A DNA stretch of 64,000 nt from Mycobacterium sp. EPa45 (lineage in GTDB: Bacteria > Actinomycetota > Actinomycetes > Mycobacteriales > Mycobacteriaceae): assembly GCF_001021385.1 (NCBI RefSeq), contig NZ_CP011773.1:4154001-4218000 (forward strand), given 5' to 3'. The notes below the pieces were generated by a model that had not been told where the DNA came from, made no database searches, and was given only the letters and a program-made list of their open reading frames with translations. This document shows positions 18,716 through 26,838 of this stretch, piece by piece; the first letter of the stretch is position 1, and every line of letters starts with the position of its first letter. The position numbers and the translations under genes are program-made.

Positions 18716-18834
18716 TGCTTGCCTTTCTCATTGCGGGTTACGGGCGAATCGAGCCCCGTCGCAACGGAATGGCGATGTTCGACAAACGAATGCCATGACA
18801 ATCACCGACACCAGACCGAGGACGGGTAAGGGTG

Positions 18835-18927
18835 TCAGCGACAACATGCAACATCAGCAACGGCCAACGCACCGACGGCAATGAGAGCCAGAATGTGGCC
18901 CTCGCCGTAGCCGGTCGCCGATTGCAT
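18835..18927 (-). CDS. Leaderless uORF ending in Cys-Cys upstream of subI
   Basis: 30 aa beginning MQSATGYGEGHI and ending ADVACCR. Two consecutive TGT codons lie immediately before the last sense codon. Its ATG is exactly 7 nt after a TANNNT -10 hexamer, so initiation is probably leaderless. The distance from stop to the subI start (119 nt) is nearly the same as from the polycysteine uORF to sirA (121 nt). This strongly suggests a second cysteine-responsive attenuator, controlling sulfate import. I did not find a perfect Shine-Dalgarno hairpin here. CCCGTC and GACGGG segments downstream of the stop could pair. Confidence 0.7.
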   Translation of the reverse strand: MQSATGYGEGHILALIAVGALAVADVACCR

Positions 18928-18934
18928 GGCGCGA

Positions 18935-18940
18935 AGCTTA
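18935..18940 (-). promoter_or_regulatory. -10 element of the leaderless subI-operon promoter
   Basis: On the minus strand TAAGCT lies 7 nt before ATG 18927. The spacing places the transcription start on the A of the uORF start codon. Confidence 0.6.
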
Positions 18941-18971
18941 ACAGAGAATCAGCGGACGACCAGTCGACCCA

Positions 18972-19049
18972 TCAGCGGTTTACCAGCCACAGCACGACGA
19001 CCAATACCAGCAGTGCTACCAGGGCGAGCGTGACGCGTGATCGGGGCAT
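18972..19049 (-). CDS. 25-aa single-span membrane peptide
   Basis: The peptide is MPRSRV followed by a continuous hydrophobic run (TLALVALLVLVVVLWLV) and NR, a positive-inside single-helix membrane peptide. AGGAG lies 8 nt before its ATG and overlaps the last codon and stop of the 64-aa gene upstream (19055-19249), with only 5 nt between stop and start. The tight spacing and ideal ribosome site support translation. No family is recognised. It may pair with the 64-aa membrane protein. Confidence 0.65.
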   Translation of the reverse strand: MPRSRVTLALVALLVLVVVLWLVNR

Positions 19050-19054
19050 CCCGT

Positions 19055-19249
19055 TCACTCCTGCGGCCGGTCAGCGTGACGCACCCGGCGCAACAGCCGG
19101 ATGCCGTTGCCCAGGATGGCGTCGATGACGAGCGCGATGAGATAGGCGAGCACCAGGACGACGGGCATGACGATGATCGTCTGGACGACGAAACCCAGGC
19201 CCGACAACCACAGTTCGACGCCGTCCCACCAACTCAGCAGTCCCTGCAT
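19055..19249 (-). CDS. Small membrane protein (Rv2401A-like)
   Basis: 64 aa. A hydrophobic helix at about 20-47 (VVQTIIVMPVVLVLAYLIALVI) and a basic C-terminus (RLLRRVRHADR) are visible; an amphipathic Trp-rich N-terminus precedes the helix. Position between the sulfate importer and the trehalase matches Rv2401A. Function unknown. It is followed by a 25-aa membrane peptide whose ribosome site overlaps this gene's end. Confidence 0.75.
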   Translation of the reverse strand: MQGLLSWWDGVELWLSGLGFVVQTIIVMPVVLVLAYLIALVIDAILGNGIRLLRRVRHADRPQE

Positions 19250-19359
19250 CGCACCAGCGTATGCCGCGGCCGCCGCCGACTACTTGCCGGTGGTAACAGC
19301 AAAGCCACGGATCAAGGCATAAGTGGACGCCAAGCGGCTCCGCGGTCGATGATGTCCCC

Positions 19360-21372
19360 ATGGTTCTGCAAGCCCAGCCGGCCGGAGAGAACACCGACAC
19401 CGTGCGCGTCCAGACGCCCCCGCCGTTGTCCGTGACGGCCCCGGTACCGTATGCCTCGCCCGCTGCGCTGCGCAACCCTTTTCCGCCGATCGCGGACTAC
19501 GGTTTCCTCTCCGACTGCGAGAACACCTGCCTGATCTCGTCGGCGGGCGCCGTGGAATGGCTGTGCGTTCCCCGCCCTGACTCCCCCAGCGTTTTCGGGG
19601 CGATTCTGGACCGCGGCGCCGGGCACTTCCGGTTGGGGCCCTACGGGGTCTCGGTTCCGGCGGCCCGCCGCTATCTGCCCGGCAGTCTCATCCTCGAGAC
19701 GACCTGGCAGACCCACACCGGCTGGCTGATCGTGCGGGAGGCCCTCGTGATGGGTCCGTGGCACGACATCGAGGCGCGGTCCAGGACGCACCGGCGCACC
19801 CCGATGGACTGGGATGCCGAGCACATCCTGCTGCGCACCGTGCGCTGTGTGAGCGGCACTGTCGAGGTGGTGATGAACTGCGAGCCCTCGTTCGACTACG
19901 GCCGGGTCAACGCCACCTGGGAGTACTCCGCCAATGCCTACGGCGAGGCGATCGCACGGGCCCGCAAGGATCCGGACGCCAACCCCACACTGCGGCTGAC
20001 CACCAATCTGCGCATCGGTCTCGAGGGCCGGGAAGCACGCGCGCGTACCCGCCTCAAGGAGGGCGACAACGTCTTCGTCGCCCTGTCCTGGTCGAAGCAT
20101 CCGTCGCCGCAGACCTACGAAGAAGCCGCCGACAAGATGTGGCAGACCAGCGAGGCGTGGCGACAGTGGATCAACATCGGCGACTTCCCCGACCACCCGT
20201 GGCGGTCCTACCTCCAGCGCAGTGCGCTCACCCTCAAGGGGCTGACGTATTCGCCGACCGGCGCACTGCTCGCCGCCTCAACCACATCTCTGCCCGAGAC
20301 TCCGCAGGGCGAACGCAACTGGGACTATCGCTACGCCTGGGTGCGTGACTCGACGTTCGCGTTGTGGGGCCTCTACACCCTCGGCCTGGATCGCGAGGCC
20401 GACGATTTCTTCGCCTTCATCGCCGATGTGTCGGGCGCCAACAACGGTGAACGGCATCCGCTGCAGGTGATGTACGCCGTCGGCGGCGAGCGTGAACTCG
20501 TCGAAGAAGAACTGCACCACCTTTCCGGCTACGACAATGCCCGGCCGGTGCGCATCGGCAACGGCGCGTACAACCAGATGCAGCACGACATCTGGGGCAC
20601 CATGCTCGACTCGGTGTACCTGCACGCGAAGTCACGCGAGCAGATCTCCGATCAGCTCTGGCCGGTGCTCAAGGAGCAGGTCGAAGAGGCGATCAAGCAC
20701 TGGAAGGAGCCCGACCGCGGGATCTGGGAGGTGCGCGGCGAACCGCAGCACTTCACCTCGTCGAAGGTGATGTGCTGGGTGGCGCTGGATCGCGGCTCCA
20801 AGCTGGCCGAGCTGGTCGGCGAGAAGAGTTACGCACAGCAGTGGCGGGCGATCGCCGAGGAGATCAAGGCCGACATCCTGACGCACGGGGTCGACCAGCG
20901 CGGGGTGCTCACCCAGCGCTACGGCGATGACGCCCTGGACGCATCACTGCTGCTGGTCCCGTTGGTGCGGTTCCTGCCGTCGGACGACCCGCGGGTGCGG
21001 GCCACCGTGCTGGCGATCGCCGACGAGCTCACCGAGGACGGGTTGGTGTTGCGCTACCGCGTCGAGGAGACCGACGACGGCCTCTCCGGCGAGGAAGGCT
21101 CGTTCACGATCTGTTCGTTCTGGCTGGTGTCGGCGCTGGTCGAGATCGGCGAGGTGAGCCGGGCCCGGCATCTGTGCGAGCGGCTGCTGTCGTTCGCCAG
21201 CCCGCTGCATCTGTACGCCGAGGAAATCGAGCCGCGGACCGGCCGGCACCTGGGCAACTTCCCGCAGGCATTCACCCACCTGGCGTTGATCAACGCGGTG
21301 GTGCACGTGATCCGCGCCGAGGAAGAAGCCGACAGCACCGGAGGGTTCCAGCCGGCGAACGCGCCGATGTAG
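19360..21372 (+). CDS. Glycoside hydrolase family 15 protein, probable trehalase
   Basis: 670 aa, cytosolic. The (alpha/alpha)6 GH15 domain shows NWDYRYAWVRDSTFALWGLYTLG (about 325-347) and, in the C-terminal half, the catalytic-type RGIWEVRGEPQHFTSSKVMCWVALDRG and EEGSFTICSFWLVSALVEIG. It corresponds to Rv2402; mycobacterial members of this branch hydrolyse trehalose and need phosphate and Mg2+. The N-terminal about 40 residues are a low-complexity Pro/Ala extension, so a later start cannot be excluded. Confidence 0.88.
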   Translation: MVLQAQPAGENTDTVRVQTPPPLSVTAPVPYASPAALRNPFPPIADYGFLSDCENTCLISSAGAVEWLCVPRPDSPSVFGAILDRGAGHFRLGPYGVSVPAARRYLPGSLILETTWQTHTGWLIVREALVMGPWHDIEARSRTHRRTPMDWDAEHILLRTVRCVSGTVEVVMNCEPSFDYGRVNATWEYSANAYGEAIARARKDPDANPTLRLTTNLRIGLEGREARARTRLKEGDNVFVALSWSKHPSPQTYEEAADKMWQTSEAWRQWINIGDFPDHPWRSYLQRSALTLKGLTYSPTGALLAASTTSLPETPQGERNWDYRYAWVRDSTFALWGLYTLGLDREADDFFAFIADVSGANNGERHPLQVMYAVGGERELVEEELHHLSGYDNARPVRIGNGAYNQMQHDIWGTMLDSVYLHAKSREQISDQLWPVLKEQVEEAIKHWKEPDRGIWEVRGEPQHFTSSKVMCWVALDRGSKLAELVGEKSYAQQWRAIAEEIKADILTHGVDQRGVLTQRYGDDALDASLLLVPLVRFLPSDDPRVRATVLAIADELTEDGLVLRYRVEETDDGLSGEEGSFTICSFWLVSALVEIGEVSRARHLCERLLSFASPLHLYAEEIEPRTGRHLGNFPQAFTHLALINAVVHVIRAEEEADSTGGFQPANAPM

Positions 21373-21801
21373 TCAGGCGAGGCGGTCGGCCATCAACGCC
21401 GCCTCGATCCGCTCGAGCAGGGCGGCGGCAGCCGCAGCGCCCTGCCGGTCGCCGCCGAGGGCGCTTTGGATCTGCTCGGCCCACTGCCGCCGCAGGCGTT
21501 TGAGATTTTCGGCGGCCCGATCCGTAGGAAACAGATTCACCCCGCGGGCGTCGTGCGGATCGGTGCGGCGCTCGACGAAGCCGCGGCGTTCCAAGGTTCG
21601 AAGCGCGGTGGACATATTGCTACGTTGCAGACCGGTCGCCCGCGCGAGGTCACTGGGCGTGACGCCCGGGTGGTGATCGATATGCCGCATCACATTGGCC
21701 TCCGACGGCGTCAACTCGACGACGTCGGCATAGCGGCGAAGCCGAAGCTCCCGCCCGACGCCGATGATCGCCTCGGCGAAATCGGCCAGCTCACCATCCA
21801 T
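21373..21801 (-). CDS. MarR-family transcriptional regulator
   Basis: 142 aa from ATG 21801 (TTG 6 nt upstream possible). Winged helix-turn-helix: DLARATGLQRSNMSTALRTLERRGFVERRTDPHDARGVNLFPTDRA, with the D-x-R wing motif conserved. It is divergent from an MFS drug transporter 70 nt away. The gap carries inverted repeats that are probably its own operators, so it likely represses the transporter and itself until a ligand binds. Confidence 0.9.
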   Translation of the reverse strand: MDGELADFAEAIIGVGRELRLRRYADVVELTPSEANVMRHIDHHPGVTPSDLARATGLQRSNMSTALRTLERRGFVERRTDPHDARGVNLFPTDRAAENLKRLRRQWAEQIQSALGGDRQGAAAAAALLERIEAALMADRLA

Positions 21802-21809
21802 GGACAAAT

Positions 21810-21853
21810 ACTAGCGCACTAGTTATGGTTTAATAGTTATTATCTCATAACTA
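21810..21853. promoter_or_regulatory. Operator repeats between marR-like gene and MFS transporter
   Basis: ACTAG-cgca-CTAGT (21810-21823) overlaps TAGTTAT (21820-21826). TAGTTAT recurs at 21834-21840, and its reverse complement ATAACTA is at 21847-21853 with a 6-nt gap. This AT-rich palindromic array sits between the divergent start codons. Confidence 0.65.
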
Positions 21854-21870
21854 CCTGATCGAGGACTTTG

Positions 21871-23085
21871 ATGACGACCGCCACCCAGGCCGCCCAGGCA
21901 CCCCAGCGCGACGGCATCTCGCCGTGGCTCCTCGTGGTGCTCGCTCTGCTGAATGCGGTCGCACCGGTGGCCACCGATCTCTACCTCCCCGCATTCCCGG
22001 AGATGACCGCGGAGCTGCAGGCCAGCGCCACCGCCGTGCAACTCACCCTGACGGCCTTCCTGCTCGGGCTGACCTTCGGGCAGTTGTTGTTCGGTCCGCT
22101 GTCCGACCGCCTCGGCCGGCGCGGGCCGCTGATCGTCGGCGCGGTGCTGTGCGTACTCGCCAGCGTGATCGCCGCTACCGCCCCGACCATCGGCGTCCTC
22201 ATCGCGGCCCGGTTCGCCCAGGGGTTCACCGGCGCGGCCGGCATGGTGATCGGTCGCGCGGTGATCTCCGACCTGGCTGCCGGGAAGGCCGCGGGGCGGG
22301 CATTCAGCCTGATGATGATCGTCGGCGGTGTCGCGCCGGTGGTCGCGCCGTTCGCCGGTGGACTGCTCGTCGGCCCCGTCGGGTGGCGAGGGATCCTCTG
22401 GGTGGTCTGCGCCATCACGGTCGCCATGCTGGTCGCATCCGTGGCCGTCGTAAGCGAATCCCACCCGGCACATCGGCGCGCTGAAATGAAAGCTACTGCC
22501 GCACAAGGTAACTCGCCGTGGCAGGCACTGTGTTCTCGGGCGTACATCGCCAACACGCTGGCGTTCGCGTTCGGCTTCGCGGTGATGATGGCCTACATTT
22601 CGGCCTCGCCGTTCGTCTATCAGGTGATGGTGGGCCTCACCCCGGCCCAATATGGCATCGCGTTCGGCGTCAACGCGCTGGGCATCGTCACCGTCAGCTC
22701 ACTGTCGGCGCGGCTGAACCGGAGCATCTCCACCGCCACGTTGCTCGGAATCGGCTTGGTACTGACCATGATCGCGACGCTGAGCCTGCTCGCGCTGGTC
22801 CTCACCGGGGCCCCGACCTGGCTGCTCCCCATCCCGATCTTCGTGGCCGTCGCAAGCCAGGGATTGATCCTCGGTAACGCCACCGCGCTCGCGCTGGGCG
22901 CCGTCCCCCGCGCAGCAGGTTCGGGATCGGCCGGGCTGGGCGCGCTGCAATTCGGCCTGGGCGCCGCCGTTTCACCACTGGTCAGCCTTGGCGGCGAGCA
23001 CACCGCCTTACCCCTCGCCCTGGTCATGGTGACACTGGCGGTGCTGGCGCTGACCGCCTTCCTCGCCGGGCGACGAGTCAGCTGA
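21871..23085 (+). CDS. MFS drug-resistance transporter, Bcr/CflA family
   Basis: 404 aa with 12 predicted membrane helices. The MFS motif A is GPLSDRLGRRGPLIVG after TM2, and the early sequence PVATDLYLPAFPEM is characteristic of the Bcr/CflA (14-alpha) subfamily. It probably exports a small toxic molecule with proton antiport. The ATG has GAGGA 5 nt upstream. It is under likely control of the divergent MarR protein. Confidence 0.9.
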   Translation: MTTATQAAQAPQRDGISPWLLVVLALLNAVAPVATDLYLPAFPEMTAELQASATAVQLTLTAFLLGLTFGQLLFGPLSDRLGRRGPLIVGAVLCVLASVIAATAPTIGVLIAARFAQGFTGAAGMVIGRAVISDLAAGKAAGRAFSLMMIVGGVAPVVAPFAGGLLVGPVGWRGILWVVCAITVAMLVASVAVVSESHPAHRRAEMKATAAQGNSPWQALCSRAYIANTLAFAFGFAVMMAYISASPFVYQVMVGLTPAQYGIAFGVNALGIVTVSSLSARLNRSISTATLLGIGLVLTMIATLSLLALVLTGAPTWLLPIPIFVAVASQGLILGNATALALGAVPRAAGSGSAGLGALQFGLGAAVSPLVSLGGEHTALPLALVMVTLAVLALTAFLAGRRVS

Positions 23086-23131
23086 CCAACGCCGGCTTGC
23101 GGTCGCTAGCAGCTACTGCCCTTGGTTGCGC

Positions 23132-24127
23132 TCAGGGCGAGGAGAGCAAGGGCTTGGTGCCGTGATGCAGCTCGGCGACATCCGGGTGGGCGCGGGTACG
23201 GGACTTCCACGCGTTTTCACCGTAGGTGTTGAAGATCGGATTGTCCGGATCCGCTTCAACCCCGCGGGAGCGGGCCGCAAGCTCGGGCGGCAGGGCGATG
23301 ATCGGGATCGTCGCGTCCAGCGCCGGATTGACGAAGTACGGAATCGACACCCGGTCGGTGCCCGGGGGTGGCGTCAGGACCCGGTGCCGGGTAGCCCGCA
23401 GATATCCCCCGGTCGCCACCTCGAGCAGCTCGCCGATGTTGACGACGAACGCGCCGGCCAGCGGCGGCGCGTCGAGCCATCCCCCGTCGGCCGATTCCAC
23501 CTGCAGCCCGGTTGAGTCGGGCTCGAGCAACAGCAGAGTCAGCACACCGGAATCCTTATGGGCGCCAACGCCTTGCGCGTAGTCGCCCCGCCCCGGATAG
23601 CGGACGACTTTGATCAGAGTGGCGGGCTTGTCGGCGAAAGCGGCGTCGAAGGTGTCGTCCGAGGCGCCCAGGGACACCGCCCAGTGCCGCAGCAGGCGCA
23701 CACCCACCTTGGACAGCGCGGCATCCCAGCGCTCGAAGGCGGCGCGAAAACCGGCTGGGGTGGCCGGCCACAAGTTCGGTCCCTGCAGTCGCCAGTATCC
23801 GGCCGCGTCCTCGATGACGGGGCGCTGGGGCCCGATGTCGATCTGTTCGCGCCAGTCCACCTTGCCGTTGGTGAGCTCTCCCCCGACCCGCGAGTAGCCC
23901 CGGAACTGCGGGCTTTTCAGCTGGCTGATCTCGTTCTTGGCTGCCGGCGGAAGCGCGAAGAAGGTCCGGGCCAGCGTCAGCACCTCGTCGATCTGAGCGT
24001 CCCGCACCCCGTGGCCGACCAGATAGAAGAATCCGATGTCGTGGGCGGCCTCGCGCAGCCGCGAGCGGAAGATGTCTGCGTTCCGGTCGGCTTCGGCGAG
24101 GTCGAGTACGGGAAGCACGAGTGTCAT
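23132..24127 (-). CDS. 2-oxoglutarate-dependent Fe(II) oxygenase (isopenicillin N synthase family)
   Basis: 331 aa from ATG (MTLVLPVLDLAEADRN). N-terminal DIOX_N-type region, then the double-stranded beta-helix with HKD (GVGAHKDSG, about 215-220), the distal His in RATRHRVL, and the Arg of RVSIPYF that binds 2OG. The iron triad and cosubstrate residues are intact. The substrate is unknown; homologues act on secondary metabolites, ethylene precursors and amino-acid derivatives. It is convergent with the MFS gene and divergent from the ANTAR-like gene. Confidence 0.88.
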   Translation of the reverse strand: MTLVLPVLDLAEADRNADIFRSRLREAAHDIGFFYLVGHGVRDAQIDEVLTLARTFFALPPAAKNEISQLKSPQFRGYSRVGGELTNGKVDWREQIDIGPQRPVIEDAAGYWRLQGPNLWPATPAGFRAAFERWDAALSKVGVRLLRHWAVSLGASDDTFDAAFADKPATLIKVVRYPGRGDYAQGVGAHKDSGVLTLLLLEPDSTGLQVESADGGWLDAPPLAGAFVVNIGELLEVATGGYLRATRHRVLTPPPGTDRVSIPYFVNPALDATIPIIALPPELAARSRGVEADPDNPIFNTYGENAWKSRTRAHPDVAELHHGTKPLLSSP

Positions 24128-24244
24128 TGTGCGGCAGTGGCGTGCCGCCGCGCCACGGGTGTTCACCTGAACTGCAGGGCTGTGAAGCAATCACGGTGCT
24201 TCGATCTCTTGCCTGCGGTGACCGTCGCGCCGACGATGGATCCC

Positions 24245-24511
24245 ATGAGCTATCACACCGTCAGCACGTCGCGCCGGGAAATCGACTTGGCCACCGGCAT
24301 TCTGGTGGGTCTGCGTGGCTGCACGGAGAGGGATGCGTTCGCCGAGCTGGTGGCCGTGGTGCAGCGCACCGGGGTCAGCCTGGGCGGCATCGCGCGGGCA
24401 CTGGTGGCGATCGCCGGACCGTCCGACGCCTCGGTTCCGCATCAGGCCGAGGCATTCGACGCGTGGGCTGACCTGCTCGCCGCGCGTGCGATCACGGTCT
24501 CCGCGCAGTAG
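24245..24511 (+). CDS. ANTAR-domain-like protein
   Basis: 88 aa (ATG 24236 also possible, adding MDP). Most of it is an ANTAR-type three-helix RNA-binding pattern: EIDLATGILVGLRGCTERDAFAELVAVVQRTGVSLGGIARALVAIA. ANTAR proteins bind dual-hexaloop RNA to prevent termination. There is no attached sensor (GAF/PAS) or receiver domain, and the match is inferred by eye, so the call is moderate. It has no obvious operon partner. Confidence 0.65.
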   Translation: MSYHTVSTSRREIDLATGILVGLRGCTERDAFAELVAVVQRTGVSLGGIARALVAIAGPSDASVPHQAEAFDAWADLLAARAITVSAQ

Positions 24512-24705
24512 ATATGACGACGGTGGCGGACAGATTCAGTGCCCATCCGATTCCAGCTCGCTGCAACGAGATGCGCTCGAACTGAAGCCTCACCGATTAC
24601 TCGACTGGCCCGGGACAAAAATCCACGGTGAGCAGAACTAGGTGACGCCCGAGCGCACCGGGGTATTGGAGTACCAGACAACGCATCCATAACAAGGAGC
24701 GAGCC

Positions 24706-25296
24706 ATGGGCGTACCGGGCGCGGGCACCGTCAGTCCGCACGAACTGCAGAATCGGCTCGGCTCACCGGCACCGCCCCGTCTGCTGGACGTCCGCACGCC
24801 CGGCGAATTCGAGACGGCCCATATTCCCGGCGCGTACAACGTTCCGCTCGACGTCGTACGCGAACACACCTCGGAGGTCGTCGGCCGGCTCGATGGTGAT
24901 GTCGTCTTCGTCTGCCGGTCCGGTCAGCGGGCCACCCAGGCCGCGGAGCTGTTGCACGATGCCGGTCTGACCACCGGCTCGGTACTCGAAGGTGGGATTC
25001 TCGGTTGGGAAGGCCATGGCCTCGACGTCGACCGCGGTGCCGCGCACTGGGAGATCGAGCGGCAGGTGCGAATGGTGGCCGGATCGATCGTTCTCACCTC
25101 TGTTGTGGGCAGCATCGCGATCCCGAAACTCAAGTGGCTGGCTGCCGGCATCGGTGCGGGCCTCACCTATGCAGCCCTCAGCAACACCTGTGCGATGGGG
25201 ACCGCGTTGTCCAAGCTGCCCTACAACCGCACACCGTCCGCAGACGCTTCGCGGATCGTCAGACGGCTCGGGCACACCCGCGCCGACGGTGGTTGA
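24706..25296 (+). CDS. Rhodanese-like protein with DUF2892-type membrane tail
   Basis: 196 aa. The N-terminal rhodanese domain (about 10-108) has the persulfide-forming Cys in VCRSGQRA. The C-terminal half (about 120-180) has two hydrophobic helices (VAGSIVLTSVVGSIAIP; WLAAGIGAGLTYAALS) followed by a NTCAMG motif, the layout of YgaP-type membrane rhodaneses. It moves sulfane sulfur at the membrane. AAGGAG lies 5 nt before the ATG. First of three plus-strand genes, the third being a CstB-like fusion. Confidence 0.88.
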   Translation: MGVPGAGTVSPHELQNRLGSPAPPRLLDVRTPGEFETAHIPGAYNVPLDVVREHTSEVVGRLDGDVVFVCRSGQRATQAAELLHDAGLTTGSVLEGGILGWEGHGLDVDRGAAHWEIERQVRMVAGSIVLTSVVGSIAIPKLKWLAAGIGAGLTYAALSNTCAMGTALSKLPYNRTPSADASRIVRRLGHTRADGG

Positions 25297-25343
25297 GCTT
25301 GGCACCCGACACGACGCCGCCGAAATCTACCTATCATCACCCG

Positions 25344-26801
25344 GTGTCGATACTGGGATCCGGCCATTCGCCGACGCGGCGGTCACGGCCCGGCCGCATC
25401 GTGGTCGTCGGCGGCGGTTTCAGTGGCACGATGGCCGCGGTCAACATCGCCCGGCTGACCGAATACCCGGTCAAGATAACCGTGGTCAACAACCACGGCC
25501 CGGTGGGACGCGGAGTCGCCTACGGACTGCGCCGCCCGGAGTATCTGCTCAACGTCGCGGCCCGGAACATGTCCGCGTTCCCTCATGAGCCGAACCACTT
25601 CCTGGACTGGCTGCGCACCCGCTCGGAATTCGAACGCACGCCCGAAATCGAGCTACGAGAGCAGTTCGTGTCCCGCCAGATCTATGGCGATTACGTGCGG
25701 TCCATCGCCCAGCATCATCTGCAGAGCCCGGGTGAAGGCACTTTCGCGTCATCGACGTTGGTCGACGGTGAAGTGGTCGACCTCGAGCCCGGCGTCACCG
25801 GGTGCGTCGTCCGCTTGGCGGACGGAACGGCGATCGAAGCCGACCGCGTCGTCTTGGCCACCGGCAACGAGCCACCTGCACCCCTGCCCGGCTCGGAGCG
25901 ACTGTCCGGCCACCCGGCCTGGGTCGAAAATCCATGGCGGGCATGGGAACAACACCTACCACACGACGGCAGCGTCGTCCTACTCGGCACCGGACTGACA
26001 TCCGTCGACGCCATCATCACGCTGCGTGCGTTGGGGTGGCTGGGCACCATTCATGCCATCTCCCGGCACGGCTGGTTCCCCCACGCGCACTTCCGCGGAA
26101 TCGAATACCCGGAATTCCCGCCTGCCGGTGTCGATCTGGCCGAGTTGGGACTCGAGCAGCTGGTTGTGCTCATCGAAAGCCACTGCGCGACGCTGCACGA
26201 GCTCGACGCCAACCCGGCCATCATCGTGGACAAACTACGGCCCCACACGCAACGAATCTGGGGTGGCTTCAGCCGGGAAGAGCGCATCACGTTCGCGAAG
26301 CGGTACGCGGCTCGCTGGAATGTGTTCCGGCACCGCATCGCGCCGGACATCCATGCGCAGATCACCAGTTCCCAGCTCACCGGTCAGCTCCAGGTGCACG
26401 CCGCTTCGATCACCGAGCTCGTCCCGGCTGGTAACCGCGTCCGCGTCGAGCTCGCCGACGACGAACCAGTCCTTGGTGATCTGGTGATCAATGCCACCGG
26501 CCCTTCGACGCGGTTCACCGCCACCCGGTCAGCGTTATTGCAGAACCTGTTGCGCCGCGGTGCCATTGCTCCCGACGACACCGATATGGGCGCGGCCGTC
26601 GACCCCGACCACACGGCGGTGACCGTTACCGGTGAGCGTTCTCCGTGGCTCCTCGCGCTCGGGCCGCTGCTGCGCGGCACCTACTGGGAAACCATCGCCG
26701 TACCGGAATTGCGTGTGCAAGCCAGGCGCGTCGCCGAGACGATCCTGGGCAGCGTGCGCGCCGAACAGGAAAGCCAGCTGCAGCTGGAATACATGATCTG
26801 A
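25344..26801 (+). CDS. FAD/NAD(P)-binding oxidoreductase
   Basis: 485 aa from GTG 25344; a TTG at 25299, 2 nt after the previous stop, would add 15 residues. An N-terminal dinucleotide fold (RIVVVGGGFSGTMAAVNIARL) and a second one (VVLLGTGLTSVDAIITLRALG, about 205-230) indicate FAD plus NAD(P)H binding, as in the NAD_binding_9 family. FSREERITFAKRYAARWNVFRHR is typical of this group. Substrate unknown. Position between a rhodanese and a persulfide-type enzyme suggests a role in sulfane-sulfur redox chemistry. Confidence 0.82.
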   Translation: MSILGSGHSPTRRSRPGRIVVVGGGFSGTMAAVNIARLTEYPVKITVVNNHGPVGRGVAYGLRRPEYLLNVAARNMSAFPHEPNHFLDWLRTRSEFERTPEIELREQFVSRQIYGDYVRSIAQHHLQSPGEGTFASSTLVDGEVVDLEPGVTGCVVRLADGTAIEADRVVLATGNEPPAPLPGSERLSGHPAWVENPWRAWEQHLPHDGSVVLLGTGLTSVDAIITLRALGWLGTIHAISRHGWFPHAHFRGIEYPEFPPAGVDLAELGLEQLVVLIESHCATLHELDANPAIIVDKLRPHTQRIWGGFSREERITFAKRYAARWNVFRHRIAPDIHAQITSSQLTGQLQVHAASITELVPAGNRVRVELADDEPVLGDLVINATGPSTRFTATRSALLQNLLRRGAIAPDDTDMGAAVDPDHTAVTVTGERSPWLLALGPLLRGTYWETIAVPELRVQARRVAETILGSVRAEQESQLQLEYMI

Positions 26802-26838
26802 CAGGCCAAGTCGGGGATGAGGAGAGGAGCCGGCAAGA

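Noticed and set aside
24514..24585. Short ORF upstream of the rhodanese gene as a third cysteine leader
   Set aside because: Only one Cys codon, not near the end; no leaderless promoter spacing or ribosome site.
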